From assembly GCA_902590345.1 (NCBI GenBank), contig CACIWK010000007.1, positions 1 through 40,884 of the forward strand: a stretch of DNA of 40,884 nucleotides, written 5' to 3'. The notes under the pieces were generated by a model. The model was not told where the DNA came from, did no database searches, and saw only the letters and a list, made by a program, of their open reading frames with translations. Below, piece after piece: positions 23,350 through 32,011 of the stretch. Position 1 is the first letter of the stretch. Each line of letters starts with the position of its first letter. Position numbers and translations under genes: made by a program. This DNA comes from an uncultured Pelagibacteraceae bacterium (lineage in GTDB: Bacteria; Pseudomonadota; Alphaproteobacteria; Pelagibacterales; AG-422-B15).

Positions 23350-24585
23350 ATGAAAATAGCAGTAATAGGAGCGGGAATAGTTGGTATTTCTTCAGCTAAT
23401 TGGCTTAAGAATTACGGTCAAGATGTGACTTTGTATGATATGAATGATCCTGGATCACAAGCAAGTTACGGCAATGCTGGAACTTATGCAAAATATGCAA
23501 ATATACCAACAAATTCATCATCCTATTTTTATTTATTTCCATATCTATTGCTAAACAAAAACAGCCCCTTATTCATTAGCCTAAAACGATTAAATGAAAC
23601 ATTTCCTTGGATTATAAAATACTTGAGCAATTGCAGAAATGAAAAAGTTAACCACACTGTTCAACATTTAACAACTTTACTGTCACATATGGATGATGGT
23701 TATGAAGATCTTTTCAACGAAGCAAATGTAGAAAATTATATATCAAGAGAGTCTATTATGTATGGATGGTCTACAAAATTATTTTTTAATGCTGCAAAAC
23801 GAGATTTTTCTAAAAGAAAAGAAACAGGCGTTAAAATAACAACTCTAAGTCGAGATGATATTTCTGATCTTGAACCAAATATTAATAATATCTTTTACAA
23901 AGGGGCCTTATTTGAAGGTAGTTATTTTGCGAAAAGTCCGATCAAGGTTAGCGAAGCATTAATGAAACTGTTTATTAAAAAAGGAGGAAAATTCAAAAAA
24001 GAGAAAGTTATATCCATTAAAAAAACTGAAACTAATCAAATAAATATTAAAACAAACTCAGGAGAGACCCTGCACGATAGAGTCGTGATTACATCCGGAG
24101 TGTGGTCTAATGATCTGCTTAAACATATAGGCGACAAAGTGCCACTGGAAGCTGAGAGGGGCTACCATTTGGTCAATCCAGAATTGAAGAATATTGTAAA
24201 AAGACCAATATCTTGGCAAGAACGAGGAACATATTTTACACCTATGTCTGACGGTCTAAGAACGGGTGGAATTGTTGAATTTGGAGCTTTAAATGAAACA
24301 AAAAATGAAAGAGTTCTTAATTTTTTAAACCGAGCATTAAAGGAAGTTTTTCCCTCAGCAGACCTTCCTCAAAAAACATGGGTAGGGTTCAGGCCATCGG
24401 TGCCTGACTCTCTTCCAGTGATTGGACAATCTCCAAAAAATCCTTATATTTATTATAATTTTGGTCATCAACATATCGGGTGGTCATTAGGTGGCATATC
24501 AGGAAAACTGGTTGCACAACAAATTTGCGCAAACAATACAGATTTAGATTTGTCACCGTATTCTGTAAAGAGGTTTAAGTTATGA
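23350..24585 (+). CDS. DadA-like FAD-dependent amine/amino acid oxidoreductase
   Basis: A 411-residue DAO-family flavoprotein close to D-amino acid dehydrogenase small subunit. It shows the FAD-binding VIGAGIVGISSANWL at the N terminus, the GSQASYGNAGT segment, and the C-terminal FRPSVPDSLPVIGQ and FGHQHIGWSLGG blocks that close over the flavin. These enzymes oxidise D-amino acids or N-methyl amines and pass electrons to the respiratory chain. Its place between dimethylglycine dehydrogenase and sarcosine oxidase genes, with a 4-bp overlap into soxB, suggests a secondary-amine substrate rather than D-alanine. No alanine racemase is nearby. Confidence 0.87.
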   Translation: MKIAVIGAGIVGISSANWLKNYGQDVTLYDMNDPGSQASYGNAGTYAKYANIPTNSSSYFYLFPYLLLNKNSPLFISLKRLNETFPWIIKYLSNCRNEKVNHTVQHLTTLLSHMDDGYEDLFNEANVENYISRESIMYGWSTKLFFNAAKRDFSKRKETGVKITTLSRDDISDLEPNINNIFYKGALFEGSYFAKSPIKVSEALMKLFIKKGGKFKKEKVISIKKTETNQINIKTNSGETLHDRVVITSGVWSNDLLKHIGDKVPLEAERGYHLVNPELKNIVKRPISWQERGTYFTPMSDGLRTGGIVEFGALNETKNERVLNFLNRALKEVFPSADLPQKTWVGFRPSVPDSLPVIGQSPKNPYIYYNFGHQHIGWSLGGISGKLVAQQICANNTDLDLSPYSVKRFKL

Positions 24586-25823
24586 AATACTCACTATACA
24601 ATTTAGTTAAGAATTCATTTTCTTATCATGAGAATTGGGAAAAAGCATGGAGCAGTCCTGATCTTAAACCTGAATATGATGTAGTAATAGTTGGAGGCGG
24701 CGGCCATGGATTAGGAACTGCCTATTACCTAGCAAAAGAATTTGGTGTTAAAAATATTGCTGTTCTTGAGAAGGGATGGATTGGTGGGGGTAATACAGGA
24801 CGTAACACAACCATAATAAGATCTAATTACTTATGGGATGAAAGTGCAGCTCTTTATAATCATGCTGTTAATTTATGGGAAGGCCTATCTAGTGAGCTTA
24901 ATTTTAATGTAATGTTTTCACAAAGAGGTTTATTTCACTTAGCGCATTCAGTTCATGATATGCAAGAAATTACAAGGAGAGGTTACTCTAATTATTTAAA
25001 TGGTATTGACGCTGAAATTCTAAATCAGGATCAAGTTGCAAAAAAAATACCTCATATTAATGTTAATGGCAGGTATCCTGTTTTAGGGGCTTTACTTCAA
25101 AGGCGAGCGGGAACGGCGCGTCATGATGCTGTAGCATGGGGGTATGCAAGAGCGGCAGAAAATCTTGGTGTCGATATAATTCAAAACTGTGAGGTTAAAG
25201 GAATAGATATTTCAAATGGCAAGGTTGTTGGATTACAAACAACAAAAGGTTCTGTTAAAGTTGATAAAGTTGGTCTCGTACCTGCTGGACACTCCTCAGT
25301 ATTAGCTAATATGGCAGGTTTTTCTCTCCCAATAAACTCTGTACCCTTACAGGCTTTAGTAAGCGAGCCTGTTAAGCCAATTCTAGATTGTGTCATCATG
25401 TCAAACTCCGTTCATGTTTATGTAAGTCAATCAGATAAAGGTGAACTAGTGGTTGGAGCAGGTTCTGATGCCTATAACTCATATTCTCAGCGTGGATCCT
25501 TTGATATGATTGAACATATGATGGCTCCTTTAGTTGAATTATTTCCTATATTCTCAAGACTAAAAATGCTTCGCAGCTGGGGCGGCATTGTAGATGTAAC
25601 CCCAGATAGAAGCCCAATAATAGGAAAGACCCCTGTAAAAGACTTGTTTATTAACTGCGGTTGGGGAACTGGGGGATTCAAAGCAACTCCAGGGTCAGCT
25701 CATGTATTTGCTGAGACAGTTTTTAGAGGAGAGCCAAATGATATTGCAGCTCCTTTTTCATTAGAAAGACATTTCTCGGGAGCCTTAGTTGATGAAGCTG
25801 CAGCGGCAGCAGTTGCTCATTAA
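24582..25823 (+). CDS. soxB: Sarcosine oxidase beta subunit
   Basis: Catalytic flavoprotein subunit of heterotetrameric sarcosine oxidase, which oxidises sarcosine to glycine with transfer of the methyl carbon to tetrahydrofolate and formation of H2O2. The N-terminal FAD motif VVIVGGGGHGLGTAYYLA follows a short leader. GTARHDAVAW contains His181, matching the histidine that carries covalent FMN in characterised enzymes. The C-terminal WGGIVDVTPDRSPIIG and WGTGGFKATPG motifs are classic SoxB. ATG overlaps the DadA-like stop by 4 bp. Order B-D-A-G is the standard one. Confidence 0.96.
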   Translation: MKYSLYNLVKNSFSYHENWEKAWSSPDLKPEYDVVIVGGGGHGLGTAYYLAKEFGVKNIAVLEKGWIGGGNTGRNTTIIRSNYLWDESAALYNHAVNLWEGLSSELNFNVMFSQRGLFHLAHSVHDMQEITRRGYSNYLNGIDAEILNQDQVAKKIPHINVNGRYPVLGALLQRRAGTARHDAVAWGYARAAENLGVDIIQNCEVKGIDISNGKVVGLQTTKGSVKVDKVGLVPAGHSSVLANMAGFSLPINSVPLQALVSEPVKPILDCVIMSNSVHVYVSQSDKGELVVGAGSDAYNSYSQRGSFDMIEHMMAPLVELFPIFSRLKMLRSWGGIVDVTPDRSPIIGKTPVKDLFINCGWGTGGFKATPGSAHVFAETVFRGEPNDIAAPFSLERHFSGALVDEAAAAAVAH

Positions 25824-25834
25824 TAATTTTTTTT

Positions 25835-26119
25835 ATGTTTATAATTAATTGTCCATATTGTGGGGAAAGAGATCAGACGGAATTCACATGTCACGGCGAA
25901 GCTCACATTGCAAGGCCAGATAACCCATCTGAAATAAGTGATGAAGAATGGGGCAGGTATCTTTTTTTCAGAGAAAATCCAAAAGGAACCCATTTTGAAA
26001 GATGGACTCACGATCATGGATGCAGACGATGGTTTAATGTAATGAGAGATACTGTCACAGATCAAATAATAAAAACATATAAAATGGGTGAAGCGAAGCC
26101 GGAGATATCAAATGAGTAA
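25835..26119 (+). CDS. soxD: Sarcosine oxidase delta subunit
   Basis: A 94-residue subunit that binds zinc in the heterotetramer. The motif INCPYCGERDQTEF supplies Cys6 and Cys9, and a later DHGCRRWFNV supplies the third cysteine and a nearby histidine. The family hallmark SDEEWGRYLFFRENPKG is present. It has no enzymatic role of its own and stabilises the complex. The gene overlaps the soxA start by 8 bp. Confidence 0.96.
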   Translation: MFIINCPYCGERDQTEFTCHGEAHIARPDNPSEISDEEWGRYLFFRENPKGTHFERWTHDHGCRRWFNVMRDTVTDQIIKTYKMGEAKPEISNE

Positions 26120-29117
26120 TCAAAATAGGACAATTTACGGCGGTAAAGTAAATAGGGAAAAGCCAATTAACTTTGTTTTTAACGGAAAGTCTTATATTGG
26201 GTACCAGGGTGATACGTTAGCTTCTGCGTTATTAGCTAACGATGTTCATTTAATAGGTAGAAGTTTTAAGTATCATCGCGCAAGAGGAATATTAACTGCA
26301 GGTTCGGAGGAGCCAAATGCAATTGTTCAATTAGGACTTGGAGCACGAACAGAGCCAAATATTCGTGCAACAGAAGTAGAGCTTTATGAAGGTCTAGAAG
26401 CTTCTAGCCAAAATTGTTGGCCATCAGTTAATTTTGACATTGGAGCAATGAACAACTTTCTATCAAGAATATTCCCTGCAGGTTTTTATTACAAAACATT
26501 TAAATGGCCTCCAAGCATGTGGTTATTTTATGAGCATTTCATAAGAAAAGCTGCTGGGTTAGGTCAGTCACCTACAGCAAAAAACCCAGATAGATATGAA
26601 CAGAAATTTTATTACACTGATATCACTATTGTAGGTGGTGGCATCTCAGGTTTACTCGCAGCTTTGGGCGCAGGTCGATCGGGGTGTAAAGTTTTACTTA
26701 TAGATGAAAATCCGGAATTAGGAGGATATCTTCTTGATTATAATTTTAGCATCAATGAGAAAGATGGAAAGAAGTGGCTGAAGAAAATCATTGAAGAATT
26801 AAATGGTTTAGCCAATGTTACAATTCTCAAAAGAACCACTGCAATGGGGTATTATGATTACAATTATTTAACGGCTCTAGAAAAAGTTACTAATCACCAT
26901 GCAGAATTTTCAAGCACTTTACCGAGAGAGAGATATTGGCGCATACGTTCAAAAAAAGTTATTTTGGCACAAGGAGCTTTTGAAAGACCACTTGTTTTTG
27001 CAGACAATGATAGACCTGGTATCATGATGGCATCTGCAGGTCAAAAGTATCTCTCTAGGTACGGAGTATTACCAGGTAAGTCAGTTGTACTTTTTACAAA
27101 CAATGACCATGCTTATTTAACCGCTTTTGAGTTTGTTGAAAAGGGGGCTAAAGTAACAGTCGTAGATACAAGAGATCTTTTAAATGCAAGAATTAGTGAA
27201 AAATGTAAATCATTAAATATAACAGTTTTTAAATCATATTCAGTTATTAAGACCTATGGTGATAAGAAAGTAAATAGAATAGAAATACAGCAAGTTGATA
27301 AAAATCAAAATAAACTAACAGGAGAAGTTGAAAATATTCATACTGATTGTGTATTAATGTCAGGTGGTTGGAATCCAGCAGTCCAACTGTTTAGCCAATC
27401 AAGAGGTAAACTAAAATATGATCTAAAGATAAATACTTTTGTTCCTGATAAAATCATCGAAAACCAAAAAATAATTGGTTCGAATAATGGTCAGTTTAAT
27501 CTGCAAGAAAATCTTAATGAATCTTTTGAAGCAGGAATAGCAGCAGCTAATGAACTTAATTTCAATAGCGTTGAAAAAGTTAATTGGACTGGAAAAGAAG
27601 AGATAGAGTTCACACATTCTGATATTGAGCCATATATGTTAGGTAAGAAAAAAGTTACAAAAGGATCTAAACATTTCATTGATTTTCAAAACGATGTAAC
27701 TGCTGCAGATATTTTTCTAGCGCAACGAGAAGGTTATATCAGTGTAGAACATACAAAAAGGTACACAACAACAGGGATGGGCACTGACCAAGGAAAAACA
27801 TCCAATGTTAATGCATTGGCTTTGATGTCTCATATTCATAATAAACCTGTCGACGAAATAGGACACACAACTTTTAGACCGCCTTATGCTCCTCAGACGA
27901 TTGGAGCTATAGCCGGAAGAAGCGTTGACAAGCTTTTTGACCCTGAACGAAAAACATCAATGCATGAATGGCATGTTGAAAATAAAGCTGTATTTGAGGA
28001 TGTTGGGCAATGGAAAAGACCATATTATTTTCCTCAAAACAAAGAGGATATTCATCAAGCAGTTAAAAGAGAATGTTTAGCAGTAAGAAATAGCTTGGGT
28101 ATATTAGATGCATCAACCCTTGGAAAGATTGATCTACAAGGGCCTGATGCCGCTAAATTCCTAAACATGATTTATACAAACGCTTGGTCAAAACTTGAAA
28201 TTGGCTCATGCAGATACGGATTAATGTGCAATGAGCATGGCATGATATTTGATGATGGGGTTACAAGTAGGTTGGGAGAAAATCATTATCACATGACAAC
28301 GACAACTGGCGGTGCTGCGAGAGTAATGTCCTGGTTAGAAGAATTTCTACAAACAGAATGGCTTGATATGAAAGTGTTTTGCACCTCAGTTACTGAACAG
28401 TGGGCTGTGTTGTCTATATCGGGACCAAATTCAAGAGAATTTTTAAAAGATTTAACAAATATTGATTTATCAAAAGAAAATTTTCCATTCATGAAATTTA
28501 GAGAAGGGGAAGTTTGCGGAGTTAAAGCAAGAGTATTCAGAATTAGCTTTACTGGAGAGTTAAGCTATGAGGTTAATGTTCCTGCGCGTTATGGACGTTA
28601 TGTTTGGGAAAAATTTATGGAACATGGGAAAAAATACAATATTACTCCGTATGGTACAGAGACAATGCATGTATTGCGAGCTGAGAAAGGATTTATAATC
28701 GTTGGACAAGATACAGATGGAAGTGTCACACCAAGTGATATGAATATGGATTGGATTGTTTCAAAGAAGAAAGAAGATTTTCTTGGAAAGAGATCCTTTA
28801 CGAGATCTGATACCGTTAGACATGATAGAAAAAAATTTGTTGGACTCTTAGTTAATGACAAAAAAACAATTCTTCCAGAAGGATCACATATCGTTGAAAA
28901 GGCATTAAAACAGCCACCGATGAAAATGTTAGGACATGTTACATCTAGTTATTACAGTCCTACTTTAGGTTATCCAATCGCTCTAGCGATGTTAAAAGAT
29001 GGCTTTAGTAAAATGGGTGAACAAGTAGTTGTACCACTTATGAATGGCAAGATTATTGAAGCTACTGTGACAGATACAATATTCTACGACAAAGAAGGTA
29101 AGAGAAATAATGAGTAG
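26112..29117 (+). CDS. soxA: Sarcosine oxidase alpha subunit
   Basis: A 1001-residue subunit with three parts: an N-terminal ferredoxin-like region (about residues 8-80; YQGDTLASALLA, GRSFKYHRARGI), an NAD+-binding flavoprotein-like core starting with IVGGGISGLLAALGAG (about 173-188), and a C-terminal tetrahydrofolate-binding GcvT region (from about residue 600) with SISGPNSREFL and TGELSYEVNVPARYG. It receives the imine intermediate from SoxB and makes 5,10-methylene-THF. ATG at 26112 was chosen for its GGAG ribosome site and family alignment; a GTG 24 bases upstream also reads in frame. It overlaps soxG by 8 bp. Confidence 0.96.
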   Translation: MSNQNRTIYGGKVNREKPINFVFNGKSYIGYQGDTLASALLANDVHLIGRSFKYHRARGILTAGSEEPNAIVQLGLGARTEPNIRATEVELYEGLEASSQNCWPSVNFDIGAMNNFLSRIFPAGFYYKTFKWPPSMWLFYEHFIRKAAGLGQSPTAKNPDRYEQKFYYTDITIVGGGISGLLAALGAGRSGCKVLLIDENPELGGYLLDYNFSINEKDGKKWLKKIIEELNGLANVTILKRTTAMGYYDYNYLTALEKVTNHHAEFSSTLPRERYWRIRSKKVILAQGAFERPLVFADNDRPGIMMASAGQKYLSRYGVLPGKSVVLFTNNDHAYLTAFEFVEKGAKVTVVDTRDLLNARISEKCKSLNITVFKSYSVIKTYGDKKVNRIEIQQVDKNQNKLTGEVENIHTDCVLMSGGWNPAVQLFSQSRGKLKYDLKINTFVPDKIIENQKIIGSNNGQFNLQENLNESFEAGIAAANELNFNSVEKVNWTGKEEIEFTHSDIEPYMLGKKKVTKGSKHFIDFQNDVTAADIFLAQREGYISVEHTKRYTTTGMGTDQGKTSNVNALALMSHIHNKPVDEIGHTTFRPPYAPQTIGAIAGRSVDKLFDPERKTSMHEWHVENKAVFEDVGQWKRPYYFPQNKEDIHQAVKRECLAVRNSLGILDASTLGKIDLQGPDAAKFLNMIYTNAWSKLEIGSCRYGLMCNEHGMIFDDGVTSRLGENHYHMTTTTGGAARVMSWLEEFLQTEWLDMKVFCTSVTEQWAVLSISGPNSREFLKDLTNIDLSKENFPFMKFREGEVCGVKARVFRISFTGELSYEVNVPARYGRYVWEKFMEHGKKYNITPYGTETMHVLRAEKGFIIVGQDTDGSVTPSDMNMDWIVSKKKEDFLGKRSFTRSDTVRHDRKKFVGLLVNDKKTILPEGSHIVEKALKQPPMKMLGHVTSSYYSPTLGYPIALAMLKDGFSKMGEQVVVPLMNGKIIEATVTDTIFYDKEGKRNNE

Positions 29118-29694
29118 TCAACCGCAAATTTTTTCCCCTCTTACACAAAAAGAAAAAATCGCTTCGGATAATATTTCATTGGAGCTAATTGAGTTTCTAG
29201 GAAAAATTAACTTGAGATTAAAGGAAAATGACTCTCATGCAAGAGATGCAGTAGAAAAATACCTTACATATAGCCTTCCAAAAAGTGCTGGTGAAGTCAC
29301 TGGAAATAATGAGACTAGAGTTTTGTGGTTAGGACCAAATGAATATTTGTTATTAAGTGAAGATGAAAAAAAAGACAATGTTATCAATGGATTAAGAGAA
29401 ATACTTTCAGATCTATTTTGCGCAATTACCGATGTATCTGATTATTATTTGACGATGAGGCTTAGTGGTCCAAAAAGTATTGAAGTCTTAACAAAAGCTT
29501 GCCCTCTTAATTTTGATCAATATCTTACAAAAGGGAATTCTTGCGCTCAATCATATATAAGTAAGGCAACTGTCCTAATTGATAGATTATCAGATGACCT
29601 AGTTTTTGATATATCAGTTAGATGGAGTTTCGCTGATTATTTATGGGATTGGTTAGCGGACTCAAGCAATGAATTTATTTTAAGCGAAAAGTAA
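29110..29694 (+). CDS. soxG: Sarcosine oxidase gamma subunit
   Basis: A 194-residue gamma subunit of the heterotetramer, a reduced GcvT-like fold without catalytic residues. The WLGPNEYLLLS motif, the TDVSDYYLTMRLSGPKSIEVL stretch and the RWSFADYLWDWLAD end are characteristic. Translation is coupled to soxA by an 8-bp overlap. After this gene the usual downstream partners (folD, purU or glyA) are absent and a DUF983 gene follows after 5 bp. Confidence 0.92.
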   Translation: MSSQPQIFSPLTQKEKIASDNISLELIEFLGKINLRLKENDSHARDAVEKYLTYSLPKSAGEVTGNNETRVLWLGPNEYLLLSEDEKKDNVINGLREILSDLFCAITDVSDYYLTMRLSGPKSIEVLTKACPLNFDQYLTKGNSCAQSYISKATVLIDRLSDDLVFDISVRWSFADYLWDWLADSSNEFILSEK

Positions 29695-29699
29695 TTATT

Positions 29700-30047
29700 G
29701 TGAAAGTATCATTATTACTTGCTTTATCTCGATCAGTTTTTAAAAAATGCCCACAATGCGGAGAAGAAAAAATTTATAAGCAATATTTGAAACTGAAGCC
29801 TTATTGCAATAATTGTAATGAAAAGCTCTCAATTTACAGAACGGATGATTTTGGTCCTTGGCTTACAATTATTATTGTTGGACACATCATTGTTCCTTTA
29901 GTTTTGTATATAGAACAAAACTATTCACCTCAGTTATGGTTGCAGGCAATTACATGGATACCAATTACAATACTGACCGTACTTTATATGCTTCCAATAT
30001 CAAAAAGTATATGCCTGGCTATATTGTGGAGCTTAAGGGATAAATAA
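29700..30047 (+). CDS. DUF983 family membrane protein
   Basis: A 115-residue protein with an N-terminal zinc-ribbon-like part (KCPQCGEEKIY then CNNCNEKL, a C-x2-C pair twice), the FGPWLTIIIVGHIIVPL hallmark, and two to three membrane helices. DUF983 genes are often near cytochrome oxidase assembly genes in alphaproteobacteria, but the function is not established. GTG start, 5 bp after soxG and 2 bp before the next gene. It may relate to the copper-type genes earlier in the operon. Confidence 0.88.
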   Translation: MKVSLLLALSRSVFKKCPQCGEEKIYKQYLKLKPYCNNCNEKLSIYRTDDFGPWLTIIIVGHIIVPLVLYIEQNYSPQLWLQAITWIPITILTVLYMLPISKSICLAILWSLRDK

Positions 30048-30049
30048 TT

Positions 30050-31072
30050 GTGAGATTAGTTTTATTGTTCTTATTTTTATTTTATGCTGCTTCAGCAAGT
30101 ACCGAAAACCTGCCACAACCCCCCGCACATCATTTATCGGATGGAACTTATGCAAACACTAATGGAGTACCATATGAAAGTAGTTTTAAAAAACTAATGC
30201 AATGGAGCTGGGAGAGAAGAAGTAAGGATTTATCAACATTTAAATTTGAAATGGAGAAACCAAATTATAAAGAAATATATAACAATAATAACATTGTTAC
30301 TACATGGATTGGGCATGAGACTTTTTTATATCAAAACAAGGATATAAATGTGATTACAGATCCACATTTTACTGATCGAGCCTCACCATTAAGTTTTGCT
30401 GGACCAAAGAGATATATGCCACCCGGCATGGAAATTGAAGATTTACCAAACATAGATGTCGTAACAATTTCTCATAGTCATTACGACCACCTTGATTATA
30501 GAAGCGTGAAATTAATCTCGGAAAAATACGAAGATGTGCTTTTTTTAGTCCCACTGGGTCTTGAAGAATGGTTCATAAATAAAGGTATAAAAAATGTGAG
30601 AGAACTTGATTGGTGGGACTCAATTAAAGTGAGTGATACAGAAATTACTTTTGCTCCTGTACAGCATTGGTCGGCAAGGGGCTTATTTGATAGAAATGAA
30701 ACTTTATGGGGAGCTTGGCATTTTAAAAACTATTATCACAGCTTTATTCATTTAGGTGATACAGGCTATTCTGATGATTTTAAAGAAATCAGAAAAAGAT
30801 TAGGGTCAGTTGATTTAGCTGCTATTCCAATCGGTGCTTACGAGCCAAGATGGATTATGGAAGTTTCACACATGAATCCTGAAGAGGCAGTTATGTCTTT
30901 CTTGGATTTAGAAGCTTCTAAAGCCATTGGCATGTCTTGGGGAACATTTATTTTGACCGATGAGCCTGTAAGAGAGCCGCCTCAAAAGTTAATTGAAGTC
31001 GTTTCAAAATATAATATTTCTCAAGATAGATTTTTCACATTAAAGCATGGAGAAACTTACTTAGATAATTGA
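30050..31072 (+). CDS. Metallo-beta-lactamase-fold hydrolase (NAPE-PLD/UlaG-like)
   Basis: A 340-residue metallo-hydrolase with a predicted signal peptide (about residues 1-16, ending ASA-S), so probably periplasmic. The metal motif HSHYDH gives His142, His144, Asp146 and His147. Later LGDTGYS and the SHMNPEEAV segment provide further ligands. The WIGHETFLYQ and ITDPHFTDRASPLSFAGPKR patterns match the group related to N-acyl-phosphatidylethanolamine phospholipase D. Possible role in lipid turnover or outer-layer phosphodiester hydrolysis; unproven. GTG start; last gene of the long operon; its 3' end overlaps the PAP2 gene by 16 bp. Confidence 0.88.
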   Translation: MRLVLLFLFLFYAASASTENLPQPPAHHLSDGTYANTNGVPYESSFKKLMQWSWERRSKDLSTFKFEMEKPNYKEIYNNNNIVTTWIGHETFLYQNKDINVITDPHFTDRASPLSFAGPKRYMPPGMEIEDLPNIDVVTISHSHYDHLDYRSVKLISEKYEDVLFLVPLGLEEWFINKGIKNVRELDWWDSIKVSDTEITFAPVQHWSARGLFDRNETLWGAWHFKNYYHSFIHLGDTGYSDDFKEIRKRLGSVDLAAIPIGAYEPRWIMEVSHMNPEEAVMSFLDLEASKAIGMSWGTFILTDEPVREPPQKLIEVVSKYNISQDRFFTLKHGETYLDN

Positions 31073-31947
31073 AGTTTAATTTTTGAAAGTAAGTAAAGAG
31101 ACAAAAAAGAAATAAAAAAGCCTAATATTAATGAAGTTAAAGCCGTTTCAAGCTCTATAGGCAAGTTCACTTTTTCAAAAGCTAAATTTAGAAATTCATT
31201 AGACAAAAGAAATAAAAATAATGCCAAAAAGCATGATGTGTAGTGAGCAAATGCATTTGAAGTACGAACAAAATTAAATTGTTTGTAGTCAATATCTTTG
31301 CCGATAAAGAAACCAATCATTAGACCTCCGATTGCTATTGCTGCTTCATTACCATGTGCAGTCGGCCATGTAAGATAAAATATAAGAAAGATTACAAATA
31401 ATGATAAATATTTTGTAAAGGTATTGAATTTAATATTTTCTCTTTCAATATTTTTGTAGATAAGGTCTGCAATGTAAAGAGTAACTAATCCAACAACCAA
31501 GCCCCCTAAAATATCTCCAATATCATGAACTCCCAAGTAAACTCGGCTTAGAGGCACCCCAAAGAGAAAAATTATTGAAAGTGATTTCACAAATAAATTC
31601 TTCACATTTAAGGCTATATAAAGCCAAATCACGACCGCAATTTGAGTGTGACCACTTGGAAACCCGAATGAAGTTTCAGTTTGAAGCCATGGATCAATAT
31701 TAAGAGCAAAATCCGGCCTAGGATCTTGAAAAATATCTTTCAGAAATGAATTTATAATTGCGGAAAAGAAAACTATTACAAGAAGTTTGCCAAAAACTTT
31801 TCGGTCATAACACCAATAAATAAATGGGATAAACATGAATAAAAAATCTCGATATCCCAACCATGTAAAAAATTCAAATATAGGAGTTAAATAGGGTGTT
31901 CGAATATTGACTACCCAACTAATGTCATTAAGTAAACTATAAATCAT
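31057..31947 (-). CDS. PAP2-family membrane phosphatase
   Basis: A 296-residue multi-helix protein with the complete acid-phosphatase signature: K-D-I-F-Q-D-P-R-P, the PSGH motif in a FGFPSGHTQIA loop, and SRVYLGVHDIGD, which supplies the catalytic histidines facing the periplasm. It would remove phosphate from a lipid phosphate such as undecaprenyl diphosphate or phosphatidic acid. It converges on the metallo-hydrolase gene with overlapping ends and is divergent from the quinone reductase gene across a 64-bp gap. Confidence 0.9.
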   Translation of the reverse strand: MIYSLLNDISWVVNIRTPYLTPIFEFFTWLGYRDFLFMFIPFIYWCYDRKVFGKLLVIVFFSAIINSFLKDIFQDPRPDFALNIDPWLQTETSFGFPSGHTQIAVVIWLYIALNVKNLFVKSLSIIFLFGVPLSRVYLGVHDIGDILGGLVVGLVTLYIADLIYKNIERENIKFNTFTKYLSLFVIFLIFYLTWPTAHGNEAAIAIGGLMIGFFIGKDIDYKQFNFVRTSNAFAHYTSCFLALFLFLLSNEFLNLAFEKVNLPIELETALTSLILGFFISFLSLYLLSKIKLQLSK

Positions 31948-32011
31948 GAATATCTGTTGTATTTGTGGTTTTATTAACTATATATCAAAAAATCATTAAT
32001 TAGATATTTAA

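Noticed and set aside
26088..26111. Longer soxA start at a GTG
   Set aside because: The extra residues are basic and unlike the SoxA N terminus; the ATG at 26112 has a GGAG ribosome site and correct alignment.
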